Assembly (NCBI RefSeq): GCF_001050235.1
Contig: NZ_DF967972.1
Coordinates: 3,934,724 to 3,998,723, forward strand
DNA from: Longilinea arvoryzae
GTDB lineage: Bacteria; Chloroflexota; Anaerolineae; Anaerolineales; Anaerolineaceae
DNA length: 64,000 nt
Direction: 5' to 3'
Part shown: one piece after another, positions 25,155 through 34,043 of the stretch
How the letters are laid out: every line of letters begins with the position of its first letter
Position numbering within the stretch: the first letter of the stretch is position 1
The notes under the pieces: model-generated
What the model was told of the DNA's origin: nothing
Seen by the model: the letters and a program-made list of their open reading frames with translations, nothing else
The model's database searches: none
Translations under genes and position numbers: made by a program

Positions 25155-25664
25155 ATGAAAACGGATCGCTTTCTCCTCTTTCTATTGATCGGCATCGGCC
25201 TGCTGGTCGTGCTGGCGGTTGGGTTGTTTTTGGCGCGCGGCGGTGTTCAGCAGGCGTACGGCGATGAAAGCACCCCGGAAGGCGTGCTGCGCAATTACTT
25301 TCTCGCCGCGCAAAAGCAGGATTTCGACCGGGCGTATTCTTATCTCTCCGACACCACGAAGGGCAAACCCACCCGCGCAGCCTTCCAGAGCGCGATGACC
25401 GAGATGCAAACCAGTATCCTTCAAACCGGGGTGGAAATCGGGGATACCCAGGCACCCGGCGAGGATACGGTTGTGATCACCATCACGCTCATCCATAATT
25501 CGGGCGGGGTATTCGAAACGCCGTACCGCGATATCCAGACGGTGGCCCTGGTGCGTGAAAAGGGGAAATGGAAGATCGCCAGCATGCCATATCCGTATGG
25601 CGATTACAGTTGGTTCGGGGGATATACCAACAAGTTCGAACCTGCGCCCGTGCCGGAAGAATAA
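25155..25664 (+). CDS. membrane-anchored protein with NTF2-like extracytoplasmic domain
   Basis: 169 residues. ATG at 25155 has GGGAG 6 nt upstream. The N-terminal hydrophobic segment (about 6-28) acts as an anchor or uncleaved signal. The external part begins with STPEGVLRNYFLAAQKQDFDRAYSYL (split over about 39-64), the helix-then-sheet pattern of DUF4878/NTF2-like domains, and ends with VREKGKWKIASMPYP (about 138-152). No catalytic function is implied. Followed 12 nt later by the polytopic membrane protein. Confidence 0.65.
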   Translation: MKTDRFLLFLLIGIGLLVVLAVGLFLARGGVQQAYGDESTPEGVLRNYFLAAQKQDFDRAYSYLSDTTKGKPTRAAFQSAMTEMQTSILQTGVEIGDTQAPGEDTVVITITLIHNSGGVFETPYRDIQTVALVREKGKWKIASMPYPYGDYSWFGGYTNKFEPAPVPEE

Positions 25665-25676
25665 TCGGAGGCCGAT

Positions 25677-27602
25677 ATGCGAACCATCCGTCGAATTTAT
25701 GTGTATCTGGTGTCATTCGTCAGCCTGGGGGTGATCGTTTGGGGCGTCATCGGGCTGGCGCGAACCACCGTTCACCTGCGTCAGATCGGCGGCACGGCCA
25801 GCGATCTGGCCGGCTCGCTGGCATTGACCCTGGTGGGCGTGCCGGTCTTTCTGCTGCACTGGGGCATGGCGCAGCGCAGCGCCGCCCGGGACGTGGAAGA
25901 ACGCCTCGACCGCACCCGCGGCGTCTTTTTCTATGCGGCCCTGGCCGGAACGCTCATTCCCGCCGTGCAGAGCGGCATGGCACTGGTGAACCGTCTGCTG
26001 CTGATTCTATTCAGGCTTCCGGTGGCCGGGCGCCTGGTGGGCAGCAATCAAGACCCATGGGACAACGGGATCGCCCTCCTGATCAACGCGCTGGCAGCCG
26101 TCTACCTGTTCAGCGTTCTGCTGCGCGACCGGCGCCAACCCGAAGTCCTTCCGGTATCGAACGAGGTGCGCCGCCTGTATCGGGCGGTGTGGCTGCTCTA
26201 CGGCCTGGGACTGACCATTCTGGGCGTGCAGATGCTGGTCACTTATATTCTCACACCCGGGAGCGATATCATTCCCGCCCGGGGCGTGACGGTCGCCAAC
26301 GCGGTTACCTTGCTGGTCGCCGGGCTGCCGATCTGGCTGCTGACCTGGCGCAGCATGCAGGCCGCCCTGGACGAGTCCGGGGAACGCGATTCGCTGCTGC
26401 GTTGGGTGGTTCTTTTCATCCTCTCGCTGGCCGGCGTGGGCACGGTGCTGACCAGCGCCGGGTTGGTGCTGGCTGGAGTGTTGAACAAATTGTTGGGTGC
26501 GTCCATGAACTGGACTCAAACGCTATCCAATATTCGCCAGCCGTTTTCACTGGCGTTACCTCTGGGCGGCGTTTGGGCTTATTACGGCAGTATTTTGCAA
26601 CGCCAGATTGCAACGGTCCCGGCTACGAACCGCCGGGCCGAGCTTCGCCGACTTTATAATTACATTCTGTCCGCTTTCGGCATCGGCACGCTGGTTTCGG
26701 GGTTGATTTTGCTAAGCGGTTATCTGGTCGGTGAGATGATGCAGTCCCCCGCTGTGCATATCGCTCAATCAGGACGCCTGGCCAACGCCCTGGCGGTGCT
26801 GGCGGTCGGCCTGCCGCTCTGGTTGATCGCCTGGCGCCCGATGGCGGTCGAAGCCGCGCTGCCGGGCGACGATGGAGACCGCGCCCGCCGCTCGCCCATC
26901 CGCAAAGCCTATCTCTACCTGGCCCTGTTCGCCGGGGTGATCGGCTCGATGGTCAGCGCCTGGGGCGTGCTGTCGCCGCTGTTCAAGGTCTGGTTCGGCA
27001 ACGCCAATGCGACTCTACGCACCGAGTCATTGACGAACCTCGCCTATCTGGTGATCTTCCTGGTCTTTCTGGCCTACCACTGGGTTAGCCTGCGCGCCGA
27101 TGGACGGGCCGCTTCCGAGGCGCTGGCCCTGCGCCAGAGCCAGTTTGGCGTGCTGGTGCTGGCAACCGAGGAGGAGTTCCTCGGCGCGGTTCAAACCGCC
27201 CTGCACAGACAGGCTCCGCACATTCCCGTGACCGTCCATAACCTGGCTCAAGGGATGGCCGGGGTGGAACAGGCGGCTTTTCAGGCGGTTGTCCTGCCGG
27301 CATCGCTGGCCATCCACCCATCTCCCGATCTGCGTGCCTGGCTGGATGGCTTCCAGGGCGAGCGTCTGGTGCTGCCGGCATCCGCGGACGGCTGGGCATG
27401 GGTCGGCAGCGGCGAGCGTTCGCTGCGCGAGTGGGCCGAGCAAACCGCGCATGCCGTACGCCTGCGCGCCGAGGGACTGCCGCTGCGCGCCGCGCCTTCG
27501 TCCAGCCCGTGGGTGATGGCCGGCTACATTTTCGGCGCCCTTTTCGGCGTGGAAGTATTGATCCTGCTGGCGTCGCTGCTGTTGAGCACCGTTTTCCGCT
27601 GA
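25677..27602 (+). CDS. polytopic membrane protein with DUF5671-type repeats
   Basis: 641 residues. Repeated four-helix units, starting near 1, 165, 320 and 410, each open with a RxxRRxYxYxxxxxGxxx-like pattern and include a G-L-P-x-W-L-x-x-W-R segment (for example GLPIWLLTWRSM and GLPLWLIAWRPM), the hallmark of DUF5671. A soluble domain (about 480-605) of unknown type and one last helix (about 612-635) follow. Such proteins are common in Chloroflexota. Function unknown. Likely in one operon with the anchored NTF2-like protein. Confidence 0.7.
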   Translation: MRTIRRIYVYLVSFVSLGVIVWGVIGLARTTVHLRQIGGTASDLAGSLALTLVGVPVFLLHWGMAQRSAARDVEERLDRTRGVFFYAALAGTLIPAVQSGMALVNRLLLILFRLPVAGRLVGSNQDPWDNGIALLINALAAVYLFSVLLRDRRQPEVLPVSNEVRRLYRAVWLLYGLGLTILGVQMLVTYILTPGSDIIPARGVTVANAVTLLVAGLPIWLLTWRSMQAALDESGERDSLLRWVVLFILSLAGVGTVLTSAGLVLAGVLNKLLGASMNWTQTLSNIRQPFSLALPLGGVWAYYGSILQRQIATVPATNRRAELRRLYNYILSAFGIGTLVSGLILLSGYLVGEMMQSPAVHIAQSGRLANALAVLAVGLPLWLIAWRPMAVEAALPGDDGDRARRSPIRKAYLYLALFAGVIGSMVSAWGVLSPLFKVWFGNANATLRTESLTNLAYLVIFLVFLAYHWVSLRADGRAASEALALRQSQFGVLVLATEEEFLGAVQTALHRQAPHIPVTVHNLAQGMAGVEQAAFQAVVLPASLAIHPSPDLRAWLDGFQGERLVLPASADGWAWVGSGERSLREWAEQTAHAVRLRAEGLPLRAAPSSSPWVMAGYIFGALFGVEVLILLASLLLSTVFR

Positions 27603-27659
27603 GAAAAGTTGCAAAACAGGATTTTTCGTTGCATTTCCCTAGATTACTCTTTTCGAGTA

Positions 27660-27688
27660 TTGACAATTTCACGTCCGGTATTTAGAAT
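27660..27688 (+). promoter_or_regulatory. sigma70-type promoter of the arginine operon
   Basis: TTGACA (27660-27665, exact consensus), 17-nt spacer, TAGAAT (27683-27688). It sits 58 nt after the preceding gene and about 230 nt before argG, leaving a long leader. The predicted start of transcription falls at about 27695-27699, next to the leader-peptide ATG. Confidence 0.72.
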
Positions 27689-27698
27689 TGCGCCCAAT

Positions 27699-27791
27699 AT
27701 GTATAGACATCTTGTCATGCCCCGCTCCCGTCGTCCGCATCCCACCTCTCCCCGAAAAGGTTGGGAGTTTTGGCTATGGATGTCCGCATAA
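27699..27791 (+). CDS. putative arginine leader peptide (attenuation)
   Basis: A 30-codon ORF, ATG 27699 to TAA 27791, with arginine at codons 3, 9, 11, 12 and 19: five in the first 19. The core reads MPRSRRPHPTSPRK. No Shine-Dalgarno is seen. The ATG lies 10 nt after the -10 box, so the message may be leaderless; a second in-frame ATG is at 27717. The ORF ends 36 nt before an intrinsic terminator and precedes argG. A ribosome stalling at the Arg codons would leave 27764-27775 free to pair with the terminator's left arm. It is a sequence-based proposal, not shown expressed. Confidence 0.6.
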   Translation: MYRHLVMPRSRRPHPTSPRKGWEFWLWMSA

Positions 27792-27839
27792 GCGTCGCCG
27801 CACCGTACTTTTACCGCAAGTCCACCCAAGCAGCCCTCC
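27764..27839 (+). promoter_or_regulatory. candidate antiterminator pairing in arg leader
   Basis: GGAG (27764-27767) and GGCT (27772-27775), separated by four T, can pair with AGCC (27832-27835) and CTCC (27836-27839), which form the left arm of the terminator. The 5' partner lies in leader codons 23-26, just after the last arginine codon (19). Ribosome position would therefore choose between the two structures. The pairing is 8 bp with a 4-nt bulge and is modest in strength. Confidence 0.45.
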
Positions 27840-27861
27840 TTTTCGGAGAGCTGCTTTTTTT
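27828..27861 (+). terminator. intrinsic terminator in the arginine operon leader (attenuator)
   Basis: AAGCAGC and CTCC (27828-27839) pair with GGAG and GCTGCTT (27845-27856). This is an 11-bp stem with one C-A mismatch, a 5-nt loop and seven T. It lies downstream of the arg promoter and 56 nt before argG, so it can stop transcription before the operon, as in an attenuator. It could instead only end read-through from upstream. Confidence 0.75.
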
Positions 27862-27917
27862 ATAAATTTCCGGGGTAACCCATTATTCGCCGGAGAGTTT
27901 ATCCAAAAGGAGTAACC

Positions 27918-29189
27918 ATGATTTCCAAACCAAAACCGTCTGTCAAGAAAGTCGTCCTCGCCTACTCGGGTGGCCTGGACACGTCCGTGATCGTTCCGTG
28001 GTTGAAAGAGAATTACGGGTGCGAAGTGGTCTGTTTCTGCAGCAACGTCGGCCAGGGGGATGAGGACCTGACCAAACTGGAAAAGAAGGCCATCAACAGC
28101 GGCGCCAGCCAGCTCATCTGTCACGATCTTCGCGAAGAACTGGCCAGCGATTACATCTTCCCGATGCTCAAGGCCGGCGCGATGTACGAACACAAATACA
28201 TGCTTGGCACCTCTGTGGCCCGCCCGCTGATCGCCAAGCACCTGGTGGAAGTGGCCCATGAAGTCGGCGCGGATGCGGTGGCGCACGGCGCGACCGGCAA
28301 AGGCAACGATCAGGTGCGCTTCGAACTGACCGTGATGGCCCTCGATCCGCGCCTGAAGATCATCGCCCCATGGCGGGAATGGGACATTCGCTCGCGCGAG
28401 GACGCCATCGCTTATGCCGCCAAGCACAACGTTCCGGTGACGGCCACCATCAAATCCATCTACAGCCGCGACTCGAACCTGTGGCACATCTCCCACGAAG
28501 GCGGCATTCTCGAGGACCCCTGGAACGAACCCGAAGAAAGCATGTACCAGATCAGCACCTCGCCGGAAAGCGCCCCGGATGAACCGGTCTACGTCGAGAT
28601 CGAATTCGAAACCGGCAACCCGGTGGCCGTCAACGGTGAAAAACTCTCGCCCGCCAAGATCATCGAAGTGCTCAATGCCATCGGCGGCGCACACGGCATC
28701 GGCCGGGCGGACCTGGTGGAGAACCGGCTGGTGGGCATGAAATCGCACGGCGTCTACGAGACCCCCGGCGGCACCATCCTGCTCTTTGCCCACCGCGAAC
28801 TCGAATCGCTGGTGCTGGACGGCCAGACCCTGCATTACAAGGAAATGATGGCCATCAAATACGCCGAACTGACCTACAACGGGCTGTGGTTCACGCCGCT
28901 CCACGAGGCGCTGGACGCCTTCGTCAACAGCACCCAGGGACCCGTCACCGGCACGGTGCGGCTCAAGCTCTACAAGGGCAACATCATCAGCGCCGGACGC
29001 AAGAGCCCGTTCAGCCTGTACCGCGAAGATTTCGCCACCTTCGGCCAGGAAGATGTCTACGACCAGAGCGACGCCGAGGGCTTCATCCACCTGTTCGGCC
29101 TGAGCCTGAAGGTGCGGGCGCTCAACGGTCTGCCGGTCTCCGGGCTGGATATGCCCAAACCGGATTACTCGAAGTTCAAACGCGACTGA
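27918..29189 (+). CDS. argG: argininosuccinate synthase
   Basis: 423 residues, normal length. Joins citrulline and aspartate using ATP. The N-terminal PP-loop [15 protein letters not shown] (about 14-28) and the later [15 protein letters not shown] (about 121-135) and [13 protein letters not shown] (about 178-190) are standard ArgG signatures. AAAAGGAG precedes the ATG. First enzyme gene after the attenuator-like leader; argH follows in 24 nt. Confidence 0.97.
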   Translation: MISKPKPSVKKVVLAYSGGLDTSVIVPWLKENYGCEVVCFCSNVGQGDEDLTKLEKKAINSGASQLICHDLREELASDYIFPMLKAGAMYEHKYMLGTSVARPLIAKHLVEVAHEVGADAVAHGATGKGNDQVRFELTVMALDPRLKIIAPWREWDIRSREDAIAYAAKHNVPVTATIKSIYSRDSNLWHISHEGGILEDPWNEPEESMYQISTSPESAPDEPVYVEIEFETGNPVAVNGEKLSPAKIIEVLNAIGGAHGIGRADLVENRLVGMKSHGVYETPGGTILLFAHRELESLVLDGQTLHYKEMMAIKYAELTYNGLWFTPLHEALDAFVNSTQGPVTGTVRLKLYKGNIISAGRKSPFSLYREDFATFGQEDVYDQSDAEGFIHLFGLSLKVRALNGLPVSGLDMPKPDYSKFKRD

Positions 29190-29213
29190 GCATCACTTCC
29201 CGAAGGAGTTGCC

Positions 29214-30602
29214 ATGACCCTGTGGGGCGGACGTTTCTCAAGCAAGCTCGATGAAAAAGCCTGGGCGCTGAATACCTCGCTGCCCATCGACCGGCGGCTG
29301 GCCGCGCAGGACGTGCGCGGCAGCATCGCCTGGGCGGGCGCGCTGCGAAAAGCCGGCGTGCTCAGCGCCGAGGAACACACGGCCATCGTCACCGGGTTGA
29401 ACGCCATCGCGGCCGAATTTGCCAGTGGAACCTTTACCTTCAGCGCATCGGATGAGGACATCCACACCGCCGTGGAAAGACGACTGGGCGACCTCATCGG
29501 CACGGCCGCGGGCAAGCTGCACACCGGGCGCAGCCGGAACGATCAGGTGGCGACCGACTTCCGCCTGTGGCTGTTGGAAACCCTGCCGCAGTTGGATGCC
29601 GCCCTGCACGGGCTGCAAAGCACGCTGGTGAGCCTGGCCGAACAAAGCCGGAATGTGTTGATGCCCGGTTACACCCACCTCCAGCGCGCCCAACCGGTCA
29701 CGCTGGCGCACTGGCTGCTGAGTTTCTTCTGGCCGCTGCAGCGCGACCGGGATCGCCTGGCCGACCTGCGTGAACGGACCGCGATTCTGCCGCTGGGCTG
29801 CGGCGCCCTGGCCGGCACGGCCTTCGACATCGATCGCCAGGCGCTGGCCGCGACGCTGGGTTTCACGGAACCCGCGCCGAACAGCCTGGACGCCGTTTCG
29901 GACCGCGACTTTGCCGCCGAATTCCTCTTCGACGCTGCGATGGCTGGTCTGCACCTCAGCCGGCTCTCCGAAGATATGGTGCTCTATACCAGCGCCGAAT
30001 TCGGCTTCTTCGAACTCTCCGATGCCTTCTCCACCGGCTCCAGCCTGATGCCGCAGAAGAAAAACCCCGATCTCTTCGAACTGGCGCGGGGCAAGAGCGG
30101 CGCCTTGATCGGGCTGCTGGCCGGGTTCATGGCCACCCTGAAGGGCCTGCCCTCAAGCTACGACAAGGATCTGCAGGAAGACAAAGCCCCCGTTTTCCAG
30201 GCCGTCGATACCCTGCTGGCGATCTTGCCGGTGCTGGCGGCCACGCTGGCGACCATGACCGTTCGGCCGCAGAAAATGCTGGCGGCGATCGATCCGACCC
30301 TGCTGGCCACCGATCTGGCGGATTACCTGGTGCGCAAGGGCATGCCCTTCCGCGAAGCCCATGCCGCGGTCGGGAAGGCCGTCCAGTTGGCCGCCCGGAA
30401 AGGCATTCCCCTGAAGGATCTCGAACTGGAAGAATGGCAAAGCATTGCGCCCTTTGAGGCGGATGTGTACGCCGTTTTCGATCCGATGGAAGCCGTCAAA
30501 CGGCGCACCGCCGAGGGAGGCACCTCCCCGGCCGCCGTCGAAAAACAAATCCAGAAAGCAAAATCAATTCTTAATCAAACCCTTATAGGAGAAAAATCAT
30601 GA
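29214..30602 (+). CDS. argH: argininosuccinate lyase
   Basis: 462 residues. The last arginine step, splitting argininosuccinate into arginine and fumarate. The superfamily signature GSSLMPQKKNPDLFELARG lies at about 278-296 with the catalytic serine loop. HTGRSRNDQVATDFRLW (about 103-119) and TPGYTHLQ-like MPGYTHLQRAQP (about 149-160) are present. The stop overlaps lysW by ATGA. Confidence 0.97.
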   Translation: MTLWGGRFSSKLDEKAWALNTSLPIDRRLAAQDVRGSIAWAGALRKAGVLSAEEHTAIVTGLNAIAAEFASGTFTFSASDEDIHTAVERRLGDLIGTAAGKLHTGRSRNDQVATDFRLWLLETLPQLDAALHGLQSTLVSLAEQSRNVLMPGYTHLQRAQPVTLAHWLLSFFWPLQRDRDRLADLRERTAILPLGCGALAGTAFDIDRQALAATLGFTEPAPNSLDAVSDRDFAAEFLFDAAMAGLHLSRLSEDMVLYTSAEFGFFELSDAFSTGSSLMPQKKNPDLFELARGKSGALIGLLAGFMATLKGLPSSYDKDLQEDKAPVFQAVDTLLAILPVLAATLATMTVRPQKMLAAIDPTLLATDLADYLVRKGMPFREAHAAVGKAVQLAARKGIPLKDLELEEWQSIAPFEADVYAVFDPMEAVKRRTAEGGTSPAAVEKQIQKAKSILNQTLIGEKS

Positions 30603-30769
30603 ATACCGTTACCTGTACCGAATGCGAAGCCGAAATCACCCTGACCGATAACGTCGAAGTTGGCGAAATTATCGTCTGCCCTGAATGCGGCGTCGATCTG
30701 GAAGTCACCGGCCTCAACCCAGCGGTGGTCCAACTTGCCCCCATGGAACAGGAAGACTGGGGAGAATAA
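30599..30769 (+). CDS. lysW: LysW-type amino-group carrier protein
   Basis: 56 residues, often overlooked because of its size. Zinc-ribbon cysteines are in CTEC (6-9) and CPEC (27-30), and the protein ends in EDWGE, the LysW C-terminus whose terminal glutamate side chain is joined to the amino group of the substrate. In the carrier pathway the amino acid stays attached to LysW during phosphorylation, reduction and amination. The ATG overlaps argH and has AGGAG upstream. With the surrounding arg genes it serves arginine (glutamate as substrate) rather than lysine. Confidence 0.95.
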   Translation: MNTVTCTECEAEITLTDNVEVGEIIVCPECGVDLEVTGLNPAVVQLAPMEQEDWGE

Positions 30770-30820
30770 TCTCTCCCTGCGCGGCGACGCGGAAGTCCGG
30801 AGGAAGGATTGGAGTTGAGG

Positions 30821-31693
30821 ATGCAAAAACGATTACGAATTGGCGTAATTTTTTCCCGGATGCGGGTGGAAGAAAAGTGGATCTTTGGGGCGCTGGAAAA
30901 ACGCGGCATCGATTACGAACGACTGGACGATCGGTCGATCGCCTTCGATCTGGATCATCCGGAACCCTGGCGCATGTATGACGCCGTCATAGAACGCAGC
31001 ATCAGCTACACCAGCGGCTTGTACTCGCTGCGCATGTTGAACGCTTTCGGCGTGCCGACTGTCAACACAGCCGCGGTGGCCGAGATCTGCGGCGACAAGC
31101 TGGTGACCAGCGCCATGTTGGCCCGCGCCGGCCTGCCGCAGCCGCACTGCGTCACAGCCTTCACGCCCGAAGCCGCACTGGATGCGATCGAAGCCTTCGG
31201 TTATCCGGTGGTGCTCAAGCCGGTGGTCGGCTCGTGGGGCCGCCTGCTGGCCAAGATCAACGACCGGGACGCCGCCGAGGCGGTGGTGGAACACAAGGCC
31301 ACCCTGGGATCGGTGCAGCATTCGGTCTTTTACATCCAGGAATACATCGAGAAACCCGGCCGCGACATCCGCGCGGTGGTGATCGGCGACCGCGTGCTGA
31401 CGGCCATTTATCGCAAATCGGCGCACTGGATCACCAACACGGCCCGCGGCGGCGAAGGTGAGCTCTGCCCGGTCACGCCTGAGATCGAAGAACTCTGCCT
31501 GGGCGCTGCCAAGGCGGTTGGCGGGGGCGTGCTGGCCGTGGACCTGGTGGAACATCCCCAAAAGGGCATGCTGATCAACGAGATCAACCACACCATGGAG
31601 TTCCACACCCTCCAGCCGCTCAGCGGCATCGACGTCGCCGGTGAGATCGTCAACTACGCGATGGAAGTGGCCAAAGCGAACCCGCAATCCTGA
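30821..31693 (+). CDS. argX: LysW-glutamate (or aminoadipate) ligase, ArgX/LysX family
   Basis: 290 residues, RimK-like ATP-grasp ligase that couples the substrate amino group to the LysW C-terminal glutamate. Motifs: [15 protein letters not shown] (about 5-19), [16 protein letters not shown] (about 91-106), [15 protein letters not shown] (about 126-140) and the Mg-binding [12 protein letters not shown] (about 252-263). ATG at 30821 has GGAG 6 nt upstream; an in-frame TTG four codons earlier is possible. Genomic context (argG, argH, carAB) suggests glutamate as substrate, hence ArgX; sequence alone does not exclude aminoadipate. Confidence 0.92.
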   Translation: MQKRLRIGVIFSRMRVEEKWIFGALEKRGIDYERLDDRSIAFDLDHPEPWRMYDAVIERSISYTSGLYSLRMLNAFGVPTVNTAAVAEICGDKLVTSAMLARAGLPQPHCVTAFTPEAALDAIEAFGYPVVLKPVVGSWGRLLAKINDRDAAEAVVEHKATLGSVQHSVFYIQEYIEKPGRDIRAVVIGDRVLTAIYRKSAHWITNTARGGEGELCPVTPEIEELCLGAAKAVGGGVLAVDLVEHPQKGMLINEINHTMEFHTLQPLSGIDVAGEIVNYAMEVAKANPQS

Positions 31694-31735
31694 ACGGGGT
31701 TCGCGCAAGGCGAACGCTAAAGGAGAAAAGCAATC

Positions 31736-32770
31736 ATGGTGAGTGTTTCGATTATTGGCGGTTCCGGTTACGGCGGCGGCGAGCTGCTGCGCCTGCTGCT
31801 GGGGCATCCCCAGGTGGAGGTCAGGCAGGTCACTTCGCGCTCGCACCTGGGTGAGTACGTCTACCAGGTGCACCCCAACCTGCGCAAGCGCACCCAGCTC
31901 AAGTTCATCGATCCCGAACAGGTCGAGCCGGTGGACGTGCTCTTTCTGGCCCTGCCGCACGGCCAGGCCCAGTTGAAGATCGATCAATACGCCGCGCTGG
32001 CCCCGAAGATCATCGATCTATCGGCGGATTTCCGGCTGAAAGATATGGCCCTGTACGAAAAGTGGTACGGCCAGCCGCATGCCGCGCCGGGTTGGCCGGC
32101 CAAATTCGTCTACGGGCTGCCGGAACTGCACCGCGCCGAGATGGCCGCGGCCAATTACATCAGCGGGGTGGGCTGCAACGCAACCGCCAGCAACCTGGCG
32201 CTGCTGCCGCTGGTGAAGGCCGGTCTGATCGACCTCGACGCGCCGGTGATCATCGAGATCAAGGTCGGTTCGTCGGAATCGGGTGCCGAGGGCAACGCCG
32301 GCTCCAATCACGCCGAGCGCGCCAACGTCATCCGCACTTTTTCAGCCTATGGCCACCGCCACACCGCCGAGGTCATTCAGGAACTCGGCCTGAGCGACGT
32401 ATCCCTGACCATGACCGCGGTCGACCTGGTGCGCGGCGCCATGGCCACCGCCCACGCCAGAGTCAAGCCCGGCGTGGCCAACAAGGACCTGTGGAAGGCG
32501 TATCGCGCCGTCGCCAACGAAAATCCGTTCGTGCGCGTGGTAAAGGAACAGCGCGGCATCTACCGCGTCCCGGAGCCCAAGATTGTCGCCGGCTCGAATT
32601 ACGCCGACATCGGCTTCGAACTGGATGAGAGCAACGGGCACGTCATTTCGATGTGCGCCATCGATAATCTAATGAAGGGCGCCGCCGGTACTGCGGTGCA
32701 GTGCCTGAACCTGATGCTGGGCTGGGACGAGTCGGCCGGGCTGGACTTCGCCGGGCTGCACCCGAGTTAA
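31736..32770 (+). CDS. argC: LysW-gamma-glutamyl-phosphate reductase (ArgC/LysY)
   Basis: 344 residues. NADPH-dependent reduction of the carrier-bound acyl phosphate to the semialdehyde. The Rossmann start is SIIGGSGYGGGELLRLLL (about 5-22), and the catalytic cysteine is in GVGCNATAS (about 144-152). The LysY/ArgC-type C-terminal KGAAGTAVQCLNLM (about 314-327) is present. AAGGAGAA precedes ATG. A 401-nt gap with an inverted-repeat element separates it from argB. Confidence 0.95.
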   Translation: MVSVSIIGGSGYGGGELLRLLLGHPQVEVRQVTSRSHLGEYVYQVHPNLRKRTQLKFIDPEQVEPVDVLFLALPHGQAQLKIDQYAALAPKIIDLSADFRLKDMALYEKWYGQPHAAPGWPAKFVYGLPELHRAEMAAANYISGVGCNATASNLALLPLVKAGLIDLDAPVIIEIKVGSSESGAEGNAGSNHAERANVIRTFSAYGHRHTAEVIQELGLSDVSLTMTAVDLVRGAMATAHARVKPGVANKDLWKAYRAVANENPFVRVVKEQRGIYRVPEPKIVAGSNYADIGFELDESNGHVISMCAIDNLMKGAAGTAVQCLNLMLGWDESAGLDFAGLHPS

Positions 32771-32775
32771 GAGGG

Positions 32776-33050
32776 ATCACCACGGAGACATTATGCCCGT
32801 AAGGGTACGGAGAACACGGAAAAGAAATTTTGAAAGAGAAGATGTAGGTTGGGTTGAGGGGTGGTTAGGAAAATACCTATTGAGCATTTACCTCACCCCG
32901 AAACCCAACGTTCCAGGCCCTCACCCCGAAACCCAACGTTCCAGGCCCATGTTGGGTTTCGTTCCGGCAAATGTCAACACCGGTCCGGGTTCACATCACT
33001 CAACCCAACCTACAAGACTAAATCCTCTTCTCCGTGATCTCCGTGGTGAT
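32776..33050. repeat. 275-bp nested inverted-repeat element (MITE-like) within the arginine operon
   Basis: Outer arms ATCACCACGGAGA (32776-32788) and TCTCCGTGGTGAT (33038-33050) match perfectly. Inner 16-bp arms TGTAGGTTGGGTTGAG (32843-32858) and 32999-33014 also match perfectly. Between them is a 28-bp unit present twice in tandem (32891-32918, 32919-32946), followed by a reverse copy of its CGAAACCCAAC core. No ORF lies inside. It looks like a short non-autonomous repeat inserted between argC and argB. Bases 33051-33171 show a TTGACA (33072) but no convincing -10. Confidence 0.6.
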
Positions 33051-33171
33051 AATTCTTAAAAAAATACCACTTTGACACAGCAAGGGATTTCTTCACTCTT
33101 CCCTCCTAAAAACCTCTTCTCTGCGAGCTCTGTATCTCTATGGTTATCCCCTCCTTTGAAAGGAAACGATA

Positions 33172-33984
33172 ATGGCGAATACAATTGTGATCAAACTGGG
33201 CGGCACCGAAGGCGTCGATTTCTCCGCCATCTGCGCGGACGCAGCCGAACTGCTGAGACAGGGCCGCCAACTGGTCTTCGTGCACGGCGGCTCGGCCGAG
33301 GCAAACGCCCTGGGCCAGGCGCTGGGGAAACCGCCTAAATTCATCACTTCTCCCTCCGGTTACACCTCGCGCTATACCGACCGCCAGACCCTCGAGATCT
33401 TCCTGATGGCGGTCAACGGCAAGGTCAATTCGCTGCTGACCGAGCAGCTTCAGAGCCTGGGCGTCAACGCCTTCGGGCTGTGCGGCCTGGACGGGCGGCT
33501 GATGCTGGCCGCTCGCAAGGACGCCATTCAGAGCATCGAAAACGGCAAACGCAAGATCATTCGGGATGACTTCACCGGTAAGATCGAGCACGTCGAAGCC
33601 GGGCTGCTCGAAATGCTGCTGGCGGCCGGCTGTCTGCCGGTAATCGCGCCGGTGGCGGTCAGCGCCAAAGGCGAGGCGCTCAATGTGGACGCCGACCGGG
33701 CAGCCGCCATGGTCGCCGTCGCGCTGAAAGCCGAAACTCTGGTCCTGCTCACCGCGGCGCCGGGATTGATGGAAAAGTTCCCGGATGAATCCACGCTCAT
33801 CCACACCCTGCCGCAGGCCAGGCTGTCCGCCGCGCTGGAAATGGCCCAGGGCCGCATGAAGAAGAAAGTCCTCGGCGCGGAGGAAGCTCTGCAGGGCGGC
33901 GTCGAAAAGGTCATCATCGCCGATGGTCGGACTGAAAAACCGATCTCGGCCGCCCTGGCCGGCGCCGGCACGTTGATCCAGTAA
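33172..33984 (+). CDS. argB: LysW-glutamate kinase (ArgB/LysZ), amino acid kinase family
   Basis: 270 residues. Phosphorylates the side-chain carboxylate of the LysW-bound amino acid. Motifs: VIKLGGTEG (about 5-13), FVHGGSAEANALGQALG (about 40-56), NVDADRAAAMVAVALKAE (about 169-186), LLTAAPGLM (about 190-198). LysZ-type lacks the N-acetylglutamate kinase N-terminal extension. AAAGGAAA precedes ATG. Confidence 0.95.
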   Translation: MANTIVIKLGGTEGVDFSAICADAAELLRQGRQLVFVHGGSAEANALGQALGKPPKFITSPSGYTSRYTDRQTLEIFLMAVNGKVNSLLTEQLQSLGVNAFGLCGLDGRLMLAARKDAIQSIENGKRKIIRDDFTGKIEHVEAGLLEMLLAAGCLPVIAPVAVSAKGEALNVDADRAAAMVAVALKAETLVLLTAAPGLMEKFPDESTLIHTLPQARLSAALEMAQGRMKKKVLGAEEALQGGVEKVIIADGRTEKPISAALAGAGTLIQ

Positions 33985-34043
33985 AGCTTTATTCGGAAAG
34001 CCTCGTCTTATTCGTAAACCCGAACAGGAAACGGTAAATTATT

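Noticed and set aside
27695..27917. T-box or metabolite riboswitch as the explanation of the arg leader.
   Set aside because: No T-box sequence or known riboswitch core was recognised, whereas an Arg-rich ORF plus terminator explains the layout better. A structure-model search would still be useful.
27774..29090. Long minus-strand frame opposite argG.
   Set aside because: Mirror frame of argG with no motif; argG on the plus strand is certain.
32891..32946. Two direct 28-bp repeats, considered as a minimal CRISPR array.
   Set aside because: The copies are directly adjacent with no spacer, there are only two, and they lie in a larger inverted-repeat element; no cas genes.
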